NCBI RefSeq assembly: GCF_026619435.1
Contig: NZ_JAOVZQ010000001.1
Span: 1,061,501-1,125,500, forward strand
DNA: 64,000 bases
Reading direction: 5' to 3'
Origin: Hoeflea ulvae
GTDB taxonomy: Bacteria; Pseudomonadota; Alphaproteobacteria; Rhizobiales; Rhizobiaceae
Position numbers and translations under genes: made by a program. The notes below the pieces were generated by a model that saw only the letters and a list, made by a program, of their open reading frames with translations, was not told the origin of the DNA and ran no database searches. Below are positions 1-9,910 of this stretch, one piece after another (the first letter of the stretch is position 1; the number at the start of each line of letters is the position of its first letter).

Positions 1-1
1 C

Positions 2-109
2 TCCCGGGTGCAGGTCTTCACCGGCACAGGGACGAGCAACAAGGGCTGGCTGCGGATGGGGGTGGAGCTGCAGGCTCCCGACAACAACGCGAAGCGGAAA
101 CGACAATGA
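2..109 (+). CDS. C-terminal end of an unidentified protein (partial)
   Basis: An open frame enters from the left edge and ends in TGA at 107-109, giving about 35 residues that finish in the basic tail NNAKRKRQ. Its stop overlaps the ATG of the podJ-like gene in an ATGA arrangement, as in translationally coupled genes. Too little is visible to name a family. The frame of the next gene is also open to the window edge, so an alternative is that the next gene starts further upstream and this frame is not coding. Confidence 0.35.
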   Translation, partial: SRVQVFTGTGTSNKGWLRMGVELQAPDNNAKRKRQ

Positions 110-3100
110 ACGGATCGCGATCTTATTCAAGCCAAGCCGGAGCAGCTGAATCCTCACTGGATGCGCTCAATCGCACTATTGAGGGACTGGAAGCGCGCAT
201 CGAGGAAATCCTCGGTCGCAGCGGCAAGCCTGCTGCAGGCCGGTCCGCGTCTCCGGCATTGCAGCAACCGGGTCTGGGAGCTGATCTGCTCGACGGCATC
301 CGTGCCCGTCAAAGAGTGCTTGAAGGCGCGCGTCGTGCACCCGCCGAGCCTTTTGCCGCGCAAGCGCCCATGAAACCCGCCGCACCCGAAACACAAGTCC
401 GGCGCGCCGAGCCCAAGGCCTCGATGCCGCGCTCCAATGCTGCGGACAATCAAGCTGCGTCCCGCCAGGAAGCCCAGCCCGATCTCAGCCAGGCCCTGAT
501 CAGGGAAATGGCCGCCCTGCGCCAGGAAATGCGCGAACTGCGCGCCGAAGCGCGCGACCAGTCGCTGCCCAAGGAACTGCGCCGCGACCTGGCCAGCATT
601 TCCGCCTCGATCGATGCGCTGGGATCGCAGGACGGCGGCGCGGATTCGCTGCGGCTCGAACTGGATTCCATGCGGTCGATGGTTGACCGGCTGGCGCGGG
701 AAGACAGCGTCCGTTCGCTCGAAACCCGCTGGCAGTCGATGGAGGAACAGGTCTCCAGTCTGGATATGGGCGCGCTGCGCGAGGAACTGGTCAATCTGGC
801 CTACCGTGTCGATGACATTCGCGAAGTCCTGTCCACCCTGCCGGCCACTGCGCAGGCCCAGGCGATCGAGGACAAGATCTCCGAGCTCTCCCAGTCGATC
901 GAGACCATGTCGCGTCAGTCGGTCAGCGCAAGCGTCGACTTCCCCGAGCAGTTCGACCTGCTCGCCGCGCGTCTGGACGAAATCACCCGCGGCATAGCCG
1001 CGATGCCGGCTCCTGTGACGCCGCCGATCGATCCCGCTCCGTTTGAGCGCCTGGAGGCCCGGCTGGCTGCGGTGGCGCAGAAAATCGACGAACTGGCCCC
1101 GGCCCAGGAGGAATCGGGTATCGGCGAGCGCATCGAACATCTTGCCAACCGTGTCGCGCAACTGGCCGATGAAGAGGCGGTCGCGCGGCTTGACGCCCGT
1201 ATCGAACGCTTGCAGGCCCTGGTCGAGGAAGGCGTTCGCGAAGACCGGATGCCGGAACTGACCGATCATCTGAGCGACATCTCCGGCAGGATTGCCTCGC
1301 TGGATGCCCGCGGTGTCGATGAATCGCTGATCTCCCGGCTCGACCAGCTGGCGCAGCAGATCGAAAGCATATCGGTCCCGGCGCAGGTCTCCGGCGGCGT
1401 GCCGGATGCCGTGATCGGCCGCCTGGAAGCACTGATCGGCCGGGCCGAACAGACCGCATCGCGCAATGTCGATCCTCTCCCCGGCCTGGAAACGCTTGAT
1501 GCCAAGCTGTCCGACATCGCGTCGATGCTGCAGCAGGCAGAAACCAACTCCGCCGGCATCTCCATGCAGCCGCTCAGCGGCCTTGAAAATGTCGAGGCGC
1601 AGCTTGCCGAAATTTCCGCAAGGCTCGACCGCCCGGCAGCCGAACCGGCGACGATGACCATTCCCGGCATCGAGAACCTGGAAGCCAGGCTTGCCGATAT
1701 TGCCGAGCGTCTGGACATGTCCAGCAACGCCCAGTCCGGTCCCAGCGACGAGGCTATGCGGGGTCTTGAGGACCAGATTGCAAACCTGTCGCGGCTGATT
1801 TCCTCGTCTCCCGTCGGTGGATCCGAGGCGCTGGAAGAACGCTTCGCCTCCATTGAAGAGCATATGGCGACGAGCGATGAATTCGTGATCGAAGCAGCAC
1901 GCCAGGCAGCCGAAGCGGCGCTGGTTGCCTATTCCGGTCAGTTGAGCAACACCACATCGCCGGAGTCGATCGCCAATATCGAAGTCATCACCGCTCTCGC
2001 CGATGATCTCAGGGCTCTCGAAAATCTCAGCCGCAAGACCGATGACCGCACCATTCGCGCCTTCGAGGCGGTGCAGGAAACCTTGCTGAAGATCGCCGGC
2101 CGGCTCGAGCGCCTCGATGCCGAGCCGTCATCGCGCGCCGCAAGCGGATCCGGCGACCCGCACCATGGTGTTGCCGATGCGCCGCGGTCGGGCAACCGGA
2201 CAGCGATGCCCAGGGCGTCGACGGCCGAGCTTGATGATGCAATGGATGCCGCTGCGTCGGAGCACCATGACGATGCGGATCTGGACCAGCACCGTCCCGG
2301 TCAGCCGGCCCGGTCGCCGTCCGAGGCAGCCGCTCTTGCCGCGGCCTTTGCGACAAGCCACGAGGCCGAGGAAGCCGACGAGACCGAGGCTTTGTCGCAG
2401 GCCGGTTCAAATGGTGACAAGTCATTCCTTTCGGGCCTGGCAGCGCGCATCCGTCCCGGCAAGGAAACGCCGAAGACATCGGCCGAGCCGCAGTTTACCG
2501 AAGATGATTCCCCGCCGCTCGATCCCTCCATGGAAATGGATCAGGCGATCGCCAACATGCCGCTCGAACCCGGTTCCGGCGCGCCCGACATCAACCGGAT
2601 TCTGCAGAAGGTCCGCCAGGCCCAGGCAGCCGAGCGTCAACGCGGCGGCAAGCCGGCGGAAGACGGCTCGGAAAAGACCGAATTCCTGGCCTCGGCCCGC
2701 CGCGCGGCAATGGCCGCTGCGGCTGAAGTCGAGACCATCGGCAAGACCCGCAAGATCGGCGGCGGCGGCGGACTGCTGGAAGTGCTCAAGTCGCGCCGAC
2801 GTCCAATCATGATGGCTGCCGGAGCGGTCCTGCTCGCGATCATGTCATTCCCGCTGGTCTCAGGCCTGGTGACCGGTGACAATGACGAGACCGCTGCCAT
2901 CGAACCGGTGCTTGTCGAGCCTGCTTCCATCGAGGGGCAAGCGGTCGAGCCAGATCCCGCCGCCTCGATCAATGCCGCTGCGGAAAGCGAAGAAGGCATC
3001 AGCCTGAGGCCCTTGCCCGAGGTTCGCGTGGTCGAGCCGGTCGATGAGCAGCAGACCGCCGAAGCGCCCTCGGCCACGCCGGACATCGGACCGATCGCCA

Positions 3101-4032
3101 CATCGCCGCAACAGACGGCTGCAATTGCGCCCGTTGAAGAGCCCGCGCCGGCGGTCGACACCTTGCTCGCCGCAGACCTGGAAGCATTGCCTGCCGGTGC
3201 CGCAAACAGCGCGCTCAAGGCAGCCGCCGCTGCCAGCAACCCGCTGGCCTTCTACGAAATCGGCGCCCGATTCACCGAAGGCCGCGGCGTACCGGTCGAT
3301 CTCAAGACGGCAGCCAGCTGGTACCAGCGCGCCGCCGATCTCGGACACGCACCGTCGCAGTACCGGATCGCCAATTTCTACGAGAAGGGAAGCGGTCTCG
3401 ACCGTGATCTCGATGCCGCGAAAAAATGGTATCAGATGGCAGCCGAGCAGGGCAACGCGAGCGCCATGCACAATCTCGCCGTGCTCTATGCCACGGCCGG
3501 CCCGGCACCCGATTTTGACAATGCTTCGGAATGGTTTGCCCGCGCTGCCGAAGTCGGTGTCCGTGACAGCCAGGTCAATCTGGCCATCCTCTATGCCCGC
3601 GGCGACGGGGTGACCCGGGATCTCGAACAGTCCTACAAATGGTTCGCCATTGCAGCCAATGACGGCGACAAGGATGCCGCGGTCAAGCGGGACGAAGTCT
3701 TCAACGCGCTGCGGCCCGAACAGGTCGAGGCAGCCCGTGCCGCTGTCGCCAACTGGACCGCACAGCCGGTCGAGCCCGAAGTCAACGGCGTTGAAACGCC
3801 GACATCATGGGGTGTTGCAGCCAACGAGACCGCATCCGTTGACATGAGCAAGGCCATTCGCAACATCCAGGCCATCCTCAACAACAACGGCTTTGATGCC
3901 GGCGCGCCCGACGGCGTGATGGGCAAGAAGACCACCGCGGCGATCAAGGCTTTCCAGGCTTCGGTCGGCATGGAGGTCACCGGCGAAATCGACGACAGGC
4001 TGGTCAAGGAATTGCTTGAGCGCAACGTCTAG
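106..4032 (+). CDS. podJ: PodJ-like polar organising protein with coiled coils, one TM segment, Sel1 repeats and a peptidoglycan-binding domain
   Basis: 1308 residues. Roughly residues 20-720 are rich in heptad-like Leu/Glu/Arg/Asp stretches and read as long coiled coils. An acidic, Ala/Pro-rich linker follows. A basic patch (KSRRR) precedes one hydrophobic segment at about 900-922. The C-terminal part, predicted periplasmic, has about four Sel1-like repeats (about 1045-1192, with A..WY..AA..G motifs) and a peptidoglycan-binding type 1 domain (about 1247-1308, IQAILNNNGFDAGAPDG). This order matches PodJ, the scaffold that marks a cell pole in Caulobacter and Agrobacterium and guides division and polar growth. 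The repeated internal coiled-coil units vary between species, so the symbol rests on architecture. The ATG at 106 overlaps an upstream stop; the frame stays open to the window edge. Confidence 0.8.
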   Translation: MNGSRSYSSQAGAAESSLDALNRTIEGLEARIEEILGRSGKPAAGRSASPALQQPGLGADLLDGIRARQRVLEGARRAPAEPFAAQAPMKPAAPETQVRRAEPKASMPRSNAADNQAASRQEAQPDLSQALIREMAALRQEMRELRAEARDQSLPKELRRDLASISASIDALGSQDGGADSLRLELDSMRSMVDRLAREDSVRSLETRWQSMEEQVSSLDMGALREELVNLAYRVDDIREVLSTLPATAQAQAIEDKISELSQSIETMSRQSVSASVDFPEQFDLLAARLDEITRGIAAMPAPVTPPIDPAPFERLEARLAAVAQKIDELAPAQEESGIGERIEHLANRVAQLADEEAVARLDARIERLQALVEEGVREDRMPELTDHLSDISGRIASLDARGVDESLISRLDQLAQQIESISVPAQVSGGVPDAVIGRLEALIGRAEQTASRNVDPLPGLETLDAKLSDIASMLQQAETNSAGISMQPLSGLENVEAQLAEISARLDRPAAEPATMTIPGIENLEARLADIAERLDMSSNAQSGPSDEAMRGLEDQIANLSRLISSSPVGGSEALEERFASIEEHMATSDEFVIEAARQAAEAALVAYSGQLSNTTSPESIANIEVITALADDLRALENLSRKTDDRTIRAFEAVQETLLKIAGRLERLDAEPSSRAASGSGDPHHGVADAPRSGNRTAMPRASTAELDDAMDAAASEHHDDADLDQHRPGQPARSPSEAAALAAAFATSHEAEEADETEALSQAGSNGDKSFLSGLAARIRPGKETPKTSAEPQFTEDDSPPLDPSMEMDQAIANMPLEPGSGAPDINRILQKVRQAQAAERQRGGKPAEDGSEKTEFLASARRAAMAAAAEVETIGKTRKIGGGGGLLEVLKSRRRPIMMAAGAVLLAIMSFPLVSGLVTGDNDETAAIEPVLVEPASIEGQAVEPDPAASINAAAESEEGISLRPLPEVRVVEPVDEQQTAEAPSATPDIGPIATSPQQTAAIAPVEEPAPAVDTLLAADLEALPAGAANSALKAAAAASNPLAFYEIGARFTEGRGVPVDLKTAASWYQRAADLGHAPSQYRIANFYEKGSGLDRDLDAAKKWYQMAAEQGNASAMHNLAVLYATAGPAPDFDNASEWFARAAEVGVRDSQVNLAILYARGDGVTRDLEQSYKWFAIAANDGDKDAAVKRDEVFNALRPEQVEAARAAVANWTAQPVEPEVNGVETPTSWGVAANETASVDMSKAIRNIQAILNNNGFDAGAPDGVMGKKTTAAIKAFQASVGMEVTGEIDDRLVKELLERNV

Positions 4033-4033
4033 G

Positions 4034-4053
4034 CCCGGCAGGTTTGTGCCGGG
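4034..4053 (+). terminator. Weak stem-loop just after the podJ-like gene
   Basis: Two bases after the stop codon, CCCGGCA and TGCCGGG form a perfect 7-bp stem around a 6-nt loop. No T-tract follows, so this is not a canonical intrinsic terminator. It may protect the mRNA 3' end or aid Rho-dependent termination. Confidence 0.3.
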
Positions 4054-4257
4054 TGGGGCCGCAATGATGTGATCAGGAATTGCCGTGTCGCTGCGGCAAT
4101 TTGAGTGTGCTGCAGACCAAAATGCCGGATGCGTGAACCGCATCCGTTTCAAGATGCTACCGGCAGATTTGACTTGCGTGATCGAAACGCGCAATACGGC
4201 TTTGCCGGGCACAGCTTGGCCTAACCCTTTCCTGCCATTGACGCCCGGGGGCGCAAG

Positions 4258-5184
4258 GTGAGCATCTACCTTCCGATCGCTGAATTGTCGGTCAATGTCT
4301 TCGTCATTCTCGGGATGGGCGCGGCAGTCGGGTTCCTGTCCGGCATGTTCGGCGTCGGCGGCGGATTCCTGATCACGCCGCTTCTGATCTTCTACAATAT
4401 TCCCCCTGCCGTCGCTGTTGCCACCGGCGCCAATCAGGTGGTCGCGTCCTCGGTCTCGGGCGCGCTGGCGCATTTCCGGCGCGGCACGCTCGACATCAAG
4501 CTCGGGCTTGTGCTTCTTGCCGGGGGTCTTGCCGGCGCGACGGTCGGCATACAGATCTTCTCCATGCTGCGCCGGCTCGGTCAGCTCGACCTGATCATTT
4601 CGCTGCTCTATGTCGTCTTTCTGGGCTCCATCGGCGGCCTGATGCTGTGGGAGAGCGTCAATTCTATGCGCCGCGCCTCCAAGAACCAGGCCGTCTCGTC
4701 GCGCAAGCCCGGGCAGCACAATTGGGTGCACCGGCTGCCGTTCAAGATGCGGTTCAAGCGCTCGAAGCTCTATCTCAGTGCCATTCCGGTCATCCTGCTC
4801 GGCTTTGCGATCGGCATCCTGACCTCGGTCATGGGGGTCGGCGGCGGCTTCATCATGGTTCCGGCGATGATCTACCTGCTCAGGATTCCGACCAATGTGG
4901 TGATCGGGACATCGCTGTTCCAGATCATCTTCGTCACAGCCTTCACCACCATCGTCCAGGCCGCCACCAACTTTTCGGTCGACATCGTGCTGGCCTGGCT
5001 GTTGATGACCGCCGGCGTCATCGGCGCGCAATATGGTGTCCGCGTCGGCCAGAAGATGCGTGGCGAGCAATTGCGTGCCGGCCTCGCGCTGCTGGTTCTG
5101 GGCGTCGGTATCCGGCTCGGCTTCGGACTGATCCTGCCGCCGGACGAAGTCTATTCCGTGGTCAGCGGGAGCTTCGGGTTCTGA
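4258..5184 (+). CDS. Sulfite exporter TauE/SafE family membrane protein
   Basis: 308 residues, about eight hydrophobic segments, and the two internal glycine-rich repeats typical of TauE/SafE (GMFGVGGGFLITPLL near residue 30 and SVMGVGGGFIMVPAM near 190). The family exports sulfite, sulfoacetate or other organosulfur anions, but substrates are rarely known. The chosen start is GTG at 4258, which places the first membrane segment right after the N-terminus. The stop overlaps the ATG of the following gene (TGATG), so the two are probably one operon. In rhizobia this permease is often followed by a TIGR02186 protein, as here, suggesting a working partnership at the membrane. Confidence 0.88.
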   Translation: MSIYLPIAELSVNVFVILGMGAAVGFLSGMFGVGGGFLITPLLIFYNIPPAVAVATGANQVVASSVSGALAHFRRGTLDIKLGLVLLAGGLAGATVGIQIFSMLRRLGQLDLIISLLYVVFLGSIGGLMLWESVNSMRRASKNQAVSSRKPGQHNWVHRLPFKMRFKRSKLYLSAIPVILLGFAIGILTSVMGVGGGFIMVPAMIYLLRIPTNVVIGTSLFQIIFVTAFTTIVQAATNFSVDIVLAWLLMTAGVIGAQYGVRVGQKMRGEQLRAGLALLVLGVGIRLGFGLILPPDEVYSVVSGSFGF

Positions 5185-5989
5185 TGCGCACGGCTGTCTT
5201 GACGTTTCTTGGAGTTCTGACCGCCGCGGGTCCGGCCATGGCCCAACTGGCCGATCACACGGTCACGATCAACGACAAGTATTCCGAGCGGATCGACATC
5301 GGCATTTCGACCAATGAAATCGCCATCACCTCGGATTTTTCCGGAGCCGACATCACGGTCTTCGGCGCCATCGACGGCGCCGACGAATTGCTGTTGGCCA
5401 CCTTCGCCTATGATATCGTGGTGGCGCTGGAAGGTCCGCGCAAGTCGAGCACGGTGCGCCGCAAGGAACGCGTTGCCGGGATCTGGATGAACCGCCATTC
5501 GATCCGCTTCGAGCCGATCCCGGCCTCCTATTCGATGTCGAGCACCCGACCCTGGCAAACATCGCCAATCTGATGGAACTCGCCTCGCGCGACATCGGCA
5601 TCAACAATATTCGTCTGGTTCCGACCGGCGGCGTCGGCGATGGCTCGCGCCTGACCGAGTTTCGCGAGGCATTGCGCCGCATCAAGCAGGCCAGCGGGCT
5701 CTATCAGCGCGCCCCGACCGGAGTCCAGTTCATTTCCAAGTCGCTGTTCCGCGCCACCGTGCGGCTTCCGGCCAACATTCCCGTCGGCCAGCACAAGGTC
5801 CGCGCGGTCTTGTACAAGAACAACCAGTTCGTGATGGAAAAGGTGATCCCGCTGCGCGTGGTCAAAACCGGCCTGGAGCAGTTCATCTACAATCTGGCGC
5901 ATGGCTATCCGCTCGGCTACGGCATTCTCGCCGTGCTGCTTGCCGGCGTGACCGGATGGCTGGGAAGCATCATTTTCCGCAGGGATTGA
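5184..5989 (+). pseudogene. TIGR02186 family membrane-anchored protein, interrupted by a one-base frameshift
   Basis: The first part (from ATG 5184) has a signal peptide (LTFLGVLTAAGPAMA) and reads well to SIRFEPIPASYSMSSTRP. After that the frame leaves the family sequence and stops at 5571-5573. The +2 frame continues from there as LANIANLMELASRDIGINN and runs to a C-terminal membrane helix and stop at 5987-5989. Adding one C to the CCC at 5550-5552 restores a single 268-residue protein of the usual length. The break is either a sequencing error or a recent mutation; everything else is intact. The family is of unknown function and is normally coupled to the upstream TauE-like permease, as here by a one-base overlap. 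Confidence 0.8.
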
Positions 5990-6020
5990 ACCTGCGGCCA
6001 CACTGCCGGGAATTTTCCTC

Positions 6021-6470
6021 ATGCAACAGCAAGCTGACAATCGGACAATCGCCACGGCCTGGTTCCTGGCCGGTCTCGGCGCCGTGCCATTCGTGGCGAT
6101 GGCCCTGGCAGCGGCGGTGTCGCCGGGCTTTGCAGCCGCGCATCTGGGCGGCGAAACCGCCTTTATGGGCTATGGCGCGGTGATCCTGTCCTTCATGGGC
6201 GGTGTGCGCTGGGGTGCGGCACTGTCGCCGACGACCGGACCGGGTGCCGAGCGGATGATCCTCAGCGTGGCGCCGTCACTTGCGGCCTGGCTGGCGCTGC
6301 TAATCGATCGGCCCTGGTCGCTGCTCCTGCTTCTGGCGGGATTCGTGCTTCAGGGCCTCTGGGACGTCGCAAGTGCCCGCAACGGCAGTCTGCCCGCATG
6401 GTTCGGGCGGTTGCGTCTGACCATCAGCGCGATCGTGGCGGCATCCATCCTGCTCGTTCTTCTCACGTGA
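6021..6470 (+). CDS. DUF3429 family small membrane protein
   Basis: 149 residues with four to five hydrophobic segments. The motif region with FMGYGAVILSFMGGVRWG near residues 49-67 is typical of DUF3429, a small inner-membrane family of unknown function found in many proteobacteria. The ATG at 6021 lies 31 bases after the TIGR02186 gene on the same strand. The gene ends 21 bases before the convergent stop of pdeM, so it closes this transcription unit. No function can be given. Confidence 0.8.
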   Translation: MQQQADNRTIATAWFLAGLGAVPFVAMALAAAVSPGFAAAHLGGETAFMGYGAVILSFMGGVRWGAALSPTTGPGAERMILSVAPSLAAWLALLIDRPWSLLLLLAGFVLQGLWDVASARNGSLPAWFGRLRLTISAIVAASILLVLLT

Positions 6471-6491
6471 CCGGTTGGCACCCGTGCGCGG

Positions 6492-7220
6492 TCAGCCATT
6501 GATGCGGTTGAAGGCGACGGAATAGATCCGGTCGCGGCCAATCAGATGGGCGATCAGTTCGCTCTGGGCAAACAGGCCGCGCATCGCCGGGTGGCGCAAT
6601 TCCAGCCCGCCGGTGGTTGACCCGAATGCGGGCATCAGCAGCCGTTTGCCGTCGCTGGCAAAACATGGCCGGCGCACACCCTTGCCGCGCCGCACCACGC
6701 GGGCGGAGGGATGCAGATGCCCGGCAATTTCGCCATCGGCGATGCCGTATCTGGGCTCGTGACGAAACACCAGGGTTTCAACGTGGAGTTCGCTGCACCA
6801 GCCGCCTTCGAGTCCGGTTGGCCGGTCCGGGTCGTGATTGCCCTCGATCCAGCTCCACTCACGCCCCCGTTGCAGCGCCAGCAGCTGCTCCCGGTAACAA
6901 TCGGGCAAGTGCTGCGAGCCGGTCCGGTCATGAAAGCTGTCGCCGAGACTGATCACCAGCCGCGGCGCGTAGCGGGCAATCGCCTCGCCGAGCCGGGCCA
7001 GGGTGGCGGCGGTGTCATAGGGCGGCAGCAACATGCCGCGGCGGGCAAAGGCGGCGCCCTTTTCCAGATGCAGATCGGACACCACCAGCACACCGCTGTC
7101 AGGCAGCCACAGCACGCCGGCGCGGTCGCAGCACACGGCGGTACCGTTGACGTCGAGGTCGATCGCCGTTGGTCCGGCGGGCACGGGCCCGATAGTTAAC
7201 GCCGCAATCGCGCCGTGCAT
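6492..7220 (-). CDS. pdeM: Ligase-associated DNA damage response metallophosphoesterase PdeM
   Basis: 242 residues of calcineurin-like phosphoesterase. Metal-binding motifs are visible in order: SDLHLEKG, LGDSFHD, GNHDP and GHLHP. The family is a companion nuclease/phosphatase of the DNA-ligase-associated repair system, acting with the Lhr-type helicase just upstream on the same strand. I prefer ATG at 7220, which is preceded by an AAGGAA ribosome site, over a TTG at 7235 that directly abuts the helicase stop. The tight spacing (about 15 bases) indicates co-translation with the helicase gene. Confidence 0.88.
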   Translation of the reverse strand: MHGAIAALTIGPVPAGPTAIDLDVNGTAVCCDRAGVLWLPDSGVLVVSDLHLEKGAAFARRGMLLPPYDTAATLARLGEAIARYAPRLVISLGDSFHDRTGSQHLPDCYREQLLALQRGREWSWIEGNHDPDRPTGLEGGWCSELHVETLVFRHEPRYGIADGEIAGHLHPSARVVRRGKGVRRPCFASDGKRLLMPAFGSTTGGLELRHPAMRGLFAQSELIAHLIGRDRIYSVAFNRING

Positions 7221-7235
7221 GGCAGTTTCCTTCAA

Positions 7236-9776
7236 TCAGGGCAGGGACCCGAGACTCTGCGCCTCGGCAAGCAGATCTTCCGCGGCTTCGGCCAAAATGC
7301 TCTCATGCGCTTCGCCGGTGACCGGCTCACGGCCGATTTCCAGCATGATCGGGACCGCCAGCGGCGAGATGCGGTCAAGCGCCCGGTGCCGGATATGGCC
7401 CTTGATTCGCTTGAGCATAATACCGAGCCGGTGAATATCCAAAAGCCCCTGTGCCGCATCCGCGCGGGTTGCCTGCAGCAGGACATGGTCGGGTTCGTGG
7501 CTTCTGAGCACGTCATAGATCAGGTCGGCAGAAACCGTGACCTGGCGGCCGGTCTTCTCCTTGCCGGGGTGACGCCGTTCGATCAGCCCGGAGATCACCG
7601 CGCAGGCGCGGAAGGTGCGCTTGAGCAGCCAGGATTCATTCAGCCAGGCATCCAGATCATCACCGAGCATGTCCTCGTCAAACAAGTCTCCGAGATCCAG
7701 CCGTCCGTCGGCAATCATCGCGCCCATGTCTTCCAACCCCCAGATGGCCAGCGAATAGTCGGTCGCGACAAATCCCAGCGGTTGCGCCCGCATCCGCTCC
7801 AGCCGCCGGGTCAGCAACATGCCCAGCGTCTGGTGCGCGACCCGGCCTTCAAAGGGATAAAACACCATGTAGTGCCGCTCGGCCCGCGGAAAGGTCTCGA
7901 TCAGCAGGCTGTCCCTGGCCGGCAGCAACGAGACCTGCTGCTGCATCCGCAGCCAGTCCGACACCTGGTCAGGCAGCGCGCCCCATTGGTCCGGATCGGC
8001 AATCATCGCCCGCACGCCATCGGCCAGGTAGGTCGACAGCGGAAACTTGCCTCCGGCATAGGCGGGCACTTTCGGATCCTGGTCCCAGGCCTTGGAGACC
8101 ATGCATTCGTTCTCGCGGATGCCTTCAAATCTGAGAATTTTTCCCGAAAACAGGAATGTGTCGCCCGGTGCCAGGGTTTCGAGAAAATACTCCTCGACCT
8201 TGCCCAGCGGCGGGCCGCCGCGCCCGGTCAGTGCCCCGTTCTTGCGGCTGGTCATCCGCACATTGAGCATCGGCGCCTCGATAATGGTACCGATATTGAG
8301 CCGGTATTGCTGCGCCACCTGCGGATTGGAGATCCGCCACAGCCCGTCTGCGCGCTTGCGGATCCGGGCGTAGCGGTCATAGCTTTTGAGCGCATAGCCA
8401 CCGGTGGCGACGAATTCGATCACCTTGTCGAAGGTATCGCGGTCAAGCCAGGCATAGGGTGAGGCACCGGTCACTTCCGCATAGAGCTCGTCCGCATCAA
8501 ACGGCGCGGCGGCAGCCATGCCGAGCACATGCTGTGCGAGCACGTCCAGCCCGCCATCGCCGCCGGGCGGTGTGTCCTGGGCGCCGACATAATTGGCATC
8601 GATCGCGGCCTGGCATTCCAGCACCTCGAACCGGTTGGCCGGTGTCAGGATCGCCCGGCTCGGTTCGTCCATGCGGTGGTTCGACCGCCCGATGCGCTGC
8701 GCCAGACGGCTGGCACCCTTGGGCGCGCCGACATGGATGACCAGATCGACATCGCCCCAGTCAATGCCGAGATCGAGCGTGGAGGTGGCGACCACGGCGC
8801 GCAGCTCGTTGCGTCCCATCGCCGCTTCCACCCGCCGCCGCTGCGCCGCATCGAGCGAACCGTGATGCAGCGCGATCGGCAGGCTGTCGTCATTGATCCG
8901 CCAGAGCTCCTGGAACAGCAGTTCCGCCTGGCTGCGGGTGTTGACGAAGATCAGCGTGGTGCGGTGGTCCTTGATGGTCTGGTAGACATCGGGAATCGCG
9001 TAGCGCGCCGAATGTCCGGACCAGGGGATACGGTCGGCGGTTTCGAGAATGGTGATCAGCGGACTGGCGCCGCCGGCAACGGTGATGCGGCCGGCCAGTT
9101 CGTCTGTTTCCCGCGATTGCGGCACCAGCCAGCGCTGCAGCGCTTCCGGATCTGCCACGGTTGCCGACAACCCGATGGTGCGCAGGCCGGGCGCCAGCTT
9201 GCGCAGACGCGCCAGCGCCAACGACAGCAGATGCCCGCGCTTCGACGCAATCAGCGAATGCAGCTCGTCGAAGATCACATAGCGCAAACCGGCAAACAGC
9301 CGCTCGGCATGCTGGTTGGCAATCAGCAGCGAGACCTGCTCCGGCGTGGTCAGCAGGATGTCGGGCGGATCGCTGCGCTGCCGGGCGCGCTTGGATTGCG
9401 GGGTGTCGCCGGTCCGGGTTTCTATCCGCACCGGCAGGCCCATCTCCTCGACCGGGCGGGCCAGATTGCGTTCGATGTCGACCGCTAGTGCTTTCAGGGG
9501 TGAGATGTAGAGCGTGTGCAGCGACCGGAAGCCGGCTGCACCCGGCTTGGGTTTGCCGCGCGTGGTCAGTTCGGTCAGGCTCGGCAGGAATCCGGCCAGC
9601 GTCTTGCCGGCGCCGGTGGGCGCGATCAGCAGCATCGAGCGTCCGGATGCGGTCTCTGCCAGCAGTTCCAGCTGATGCGCACGCGGCTGCCAGCCACGGC
9701 TGGAGAACCAGCCGAGGAACGGCTCGGGCAGATCAAAACCCGGAGTGTCAGTGGGTGGCGCGGAATCGGCTTTCAC
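7236..9776 (-). CDS. Ligase-associated DNA damage response DEXH-box helicase (Lhr-like)
   Basis: About 846 residues. The Walker A motif IAPTGAGKTLAGFLPSL, the DEXH box FDELHSL, the SAT motif GLSATVADPE and the C-terminal helicase motif RIGRSNHRMDEPSRA are all visible. The long region after the RecA-like core is the winged-helix/Lhr core typical of this large superfamily 2 helicase. It is the helicase member of the bacterial set that also contains the ATP-dependent ligase, the metallo-beta-lactamase exonuclease and PdeM. No ATG lies at the expected N-terminus: GTG at 9776 (V-K-A-D) or TTG at 9785 are possible, and I use GTG. The gene is divergent from the Rrf2 regulator. Confidence 0.9.
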   Translation of the reverse strand: MKADSAPPTDTPGFDLPEPFLGWFSSRGWQPRAHQLELLAETASGRSMLLIAPTGAGKTLAGFLPSLTELTTRGKPKPGAAGFRSLHTLYISPLKALAVDIERNLARPVEEMGLPVRIETRTGDTPQSKRARQRSDPPDILLTTPEQVSLLIANQHAERLFAGLRYVIFDELHSLIASKRGHLLSLALARLRKLAPGLRTIGLSATVADPEALQRWLVPQSRETDELAGRITVAGGASPLITILETADRIPWSGHSARYAIPDVYQTIKDHRTTLIFVNTRSQAELLFQELWRINDDSLPIALHHGSLDAAQRRRVEAAMGRNELRAVVATSTLDLGIDWGDVDLVIHVGAPKGASRLAQRIGRSNHRMDEPSRAILTPANRFEVLECQAAIDANYVGAQDTPPGGDGGLDVLAQHVLGMAAAAPFDADELYAEVTGASPYAWLDRDTFDKVIEFVATGGYALKSYDRYARIRKRADGLWRISNPQVAQQYRLNIGTIIEAPMLNVRMTSRKNGALTGRGGPPLGKVEEYFLETLAPGDTFLFSGKILRFEGIRENECMVSKAWDQDPKVPAYAGGKFPLSTYLADGVRAMIADPDQWGALPDQVSDWLRMQQQVSLLPARDSLLIETFPRAERHYMVFYPFEGRVAHQTLGMLLTRRLERMRAQPLGFVATDYSLAIWGLEDMGAMIADGRLDLGDLFDEDMLGDDLDAWLNESWLLKRTFRACAVISGLIERRHPGKEKTGRQVTVSADLIYDVLRSHEPDHVLLQATRADAAQGLLDIHRLGIMLKRIKGHIRHRALDRISPLAVPIMLEIGREPVTGEAHESILAEAAEDLLAEAQSLGSLP

Positions 9777-9856
9777 ATGGGTCAATGTAGTGCAGGCCTG
9801 GCGACAGTCCAAGCTTGGGCATGACGATCAGCCCAAATGACCAGGAGACAGCCTTG

Positions 9857-9894
9857 TTGACAGCTTTTCCGAATCATGGATAAATTATATCCAT
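9857..9894 (+). promoter_or_regulatory. Promoter of the Rrf2 gene with a palindromic operator over the -10
   Basis: TTGACA at 9857-9862 is a perfect -35. A -10-like ATAAAT/TAAATT lies 17-18 bases further at 9880-9886. Overlapping it is a 7-5-7 inverted repeat, ATGGATA-AATTA-TATCCAT (9876-9894). This position suits repression, and Rrf2 regulators commonly repress themselves from such dyads. Confidence 0.6.
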
Positions 9895-9910
9895 GAATAA
9901 GGATGATGAT

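Noticed and set aside
154..1863. Long minus-strand open frame (569 residues) inside the podJ-like gene
   Set aside because: It is the antisense shadow of a GC-rich coiled-coil gene, with no ribosome site or known motifs.
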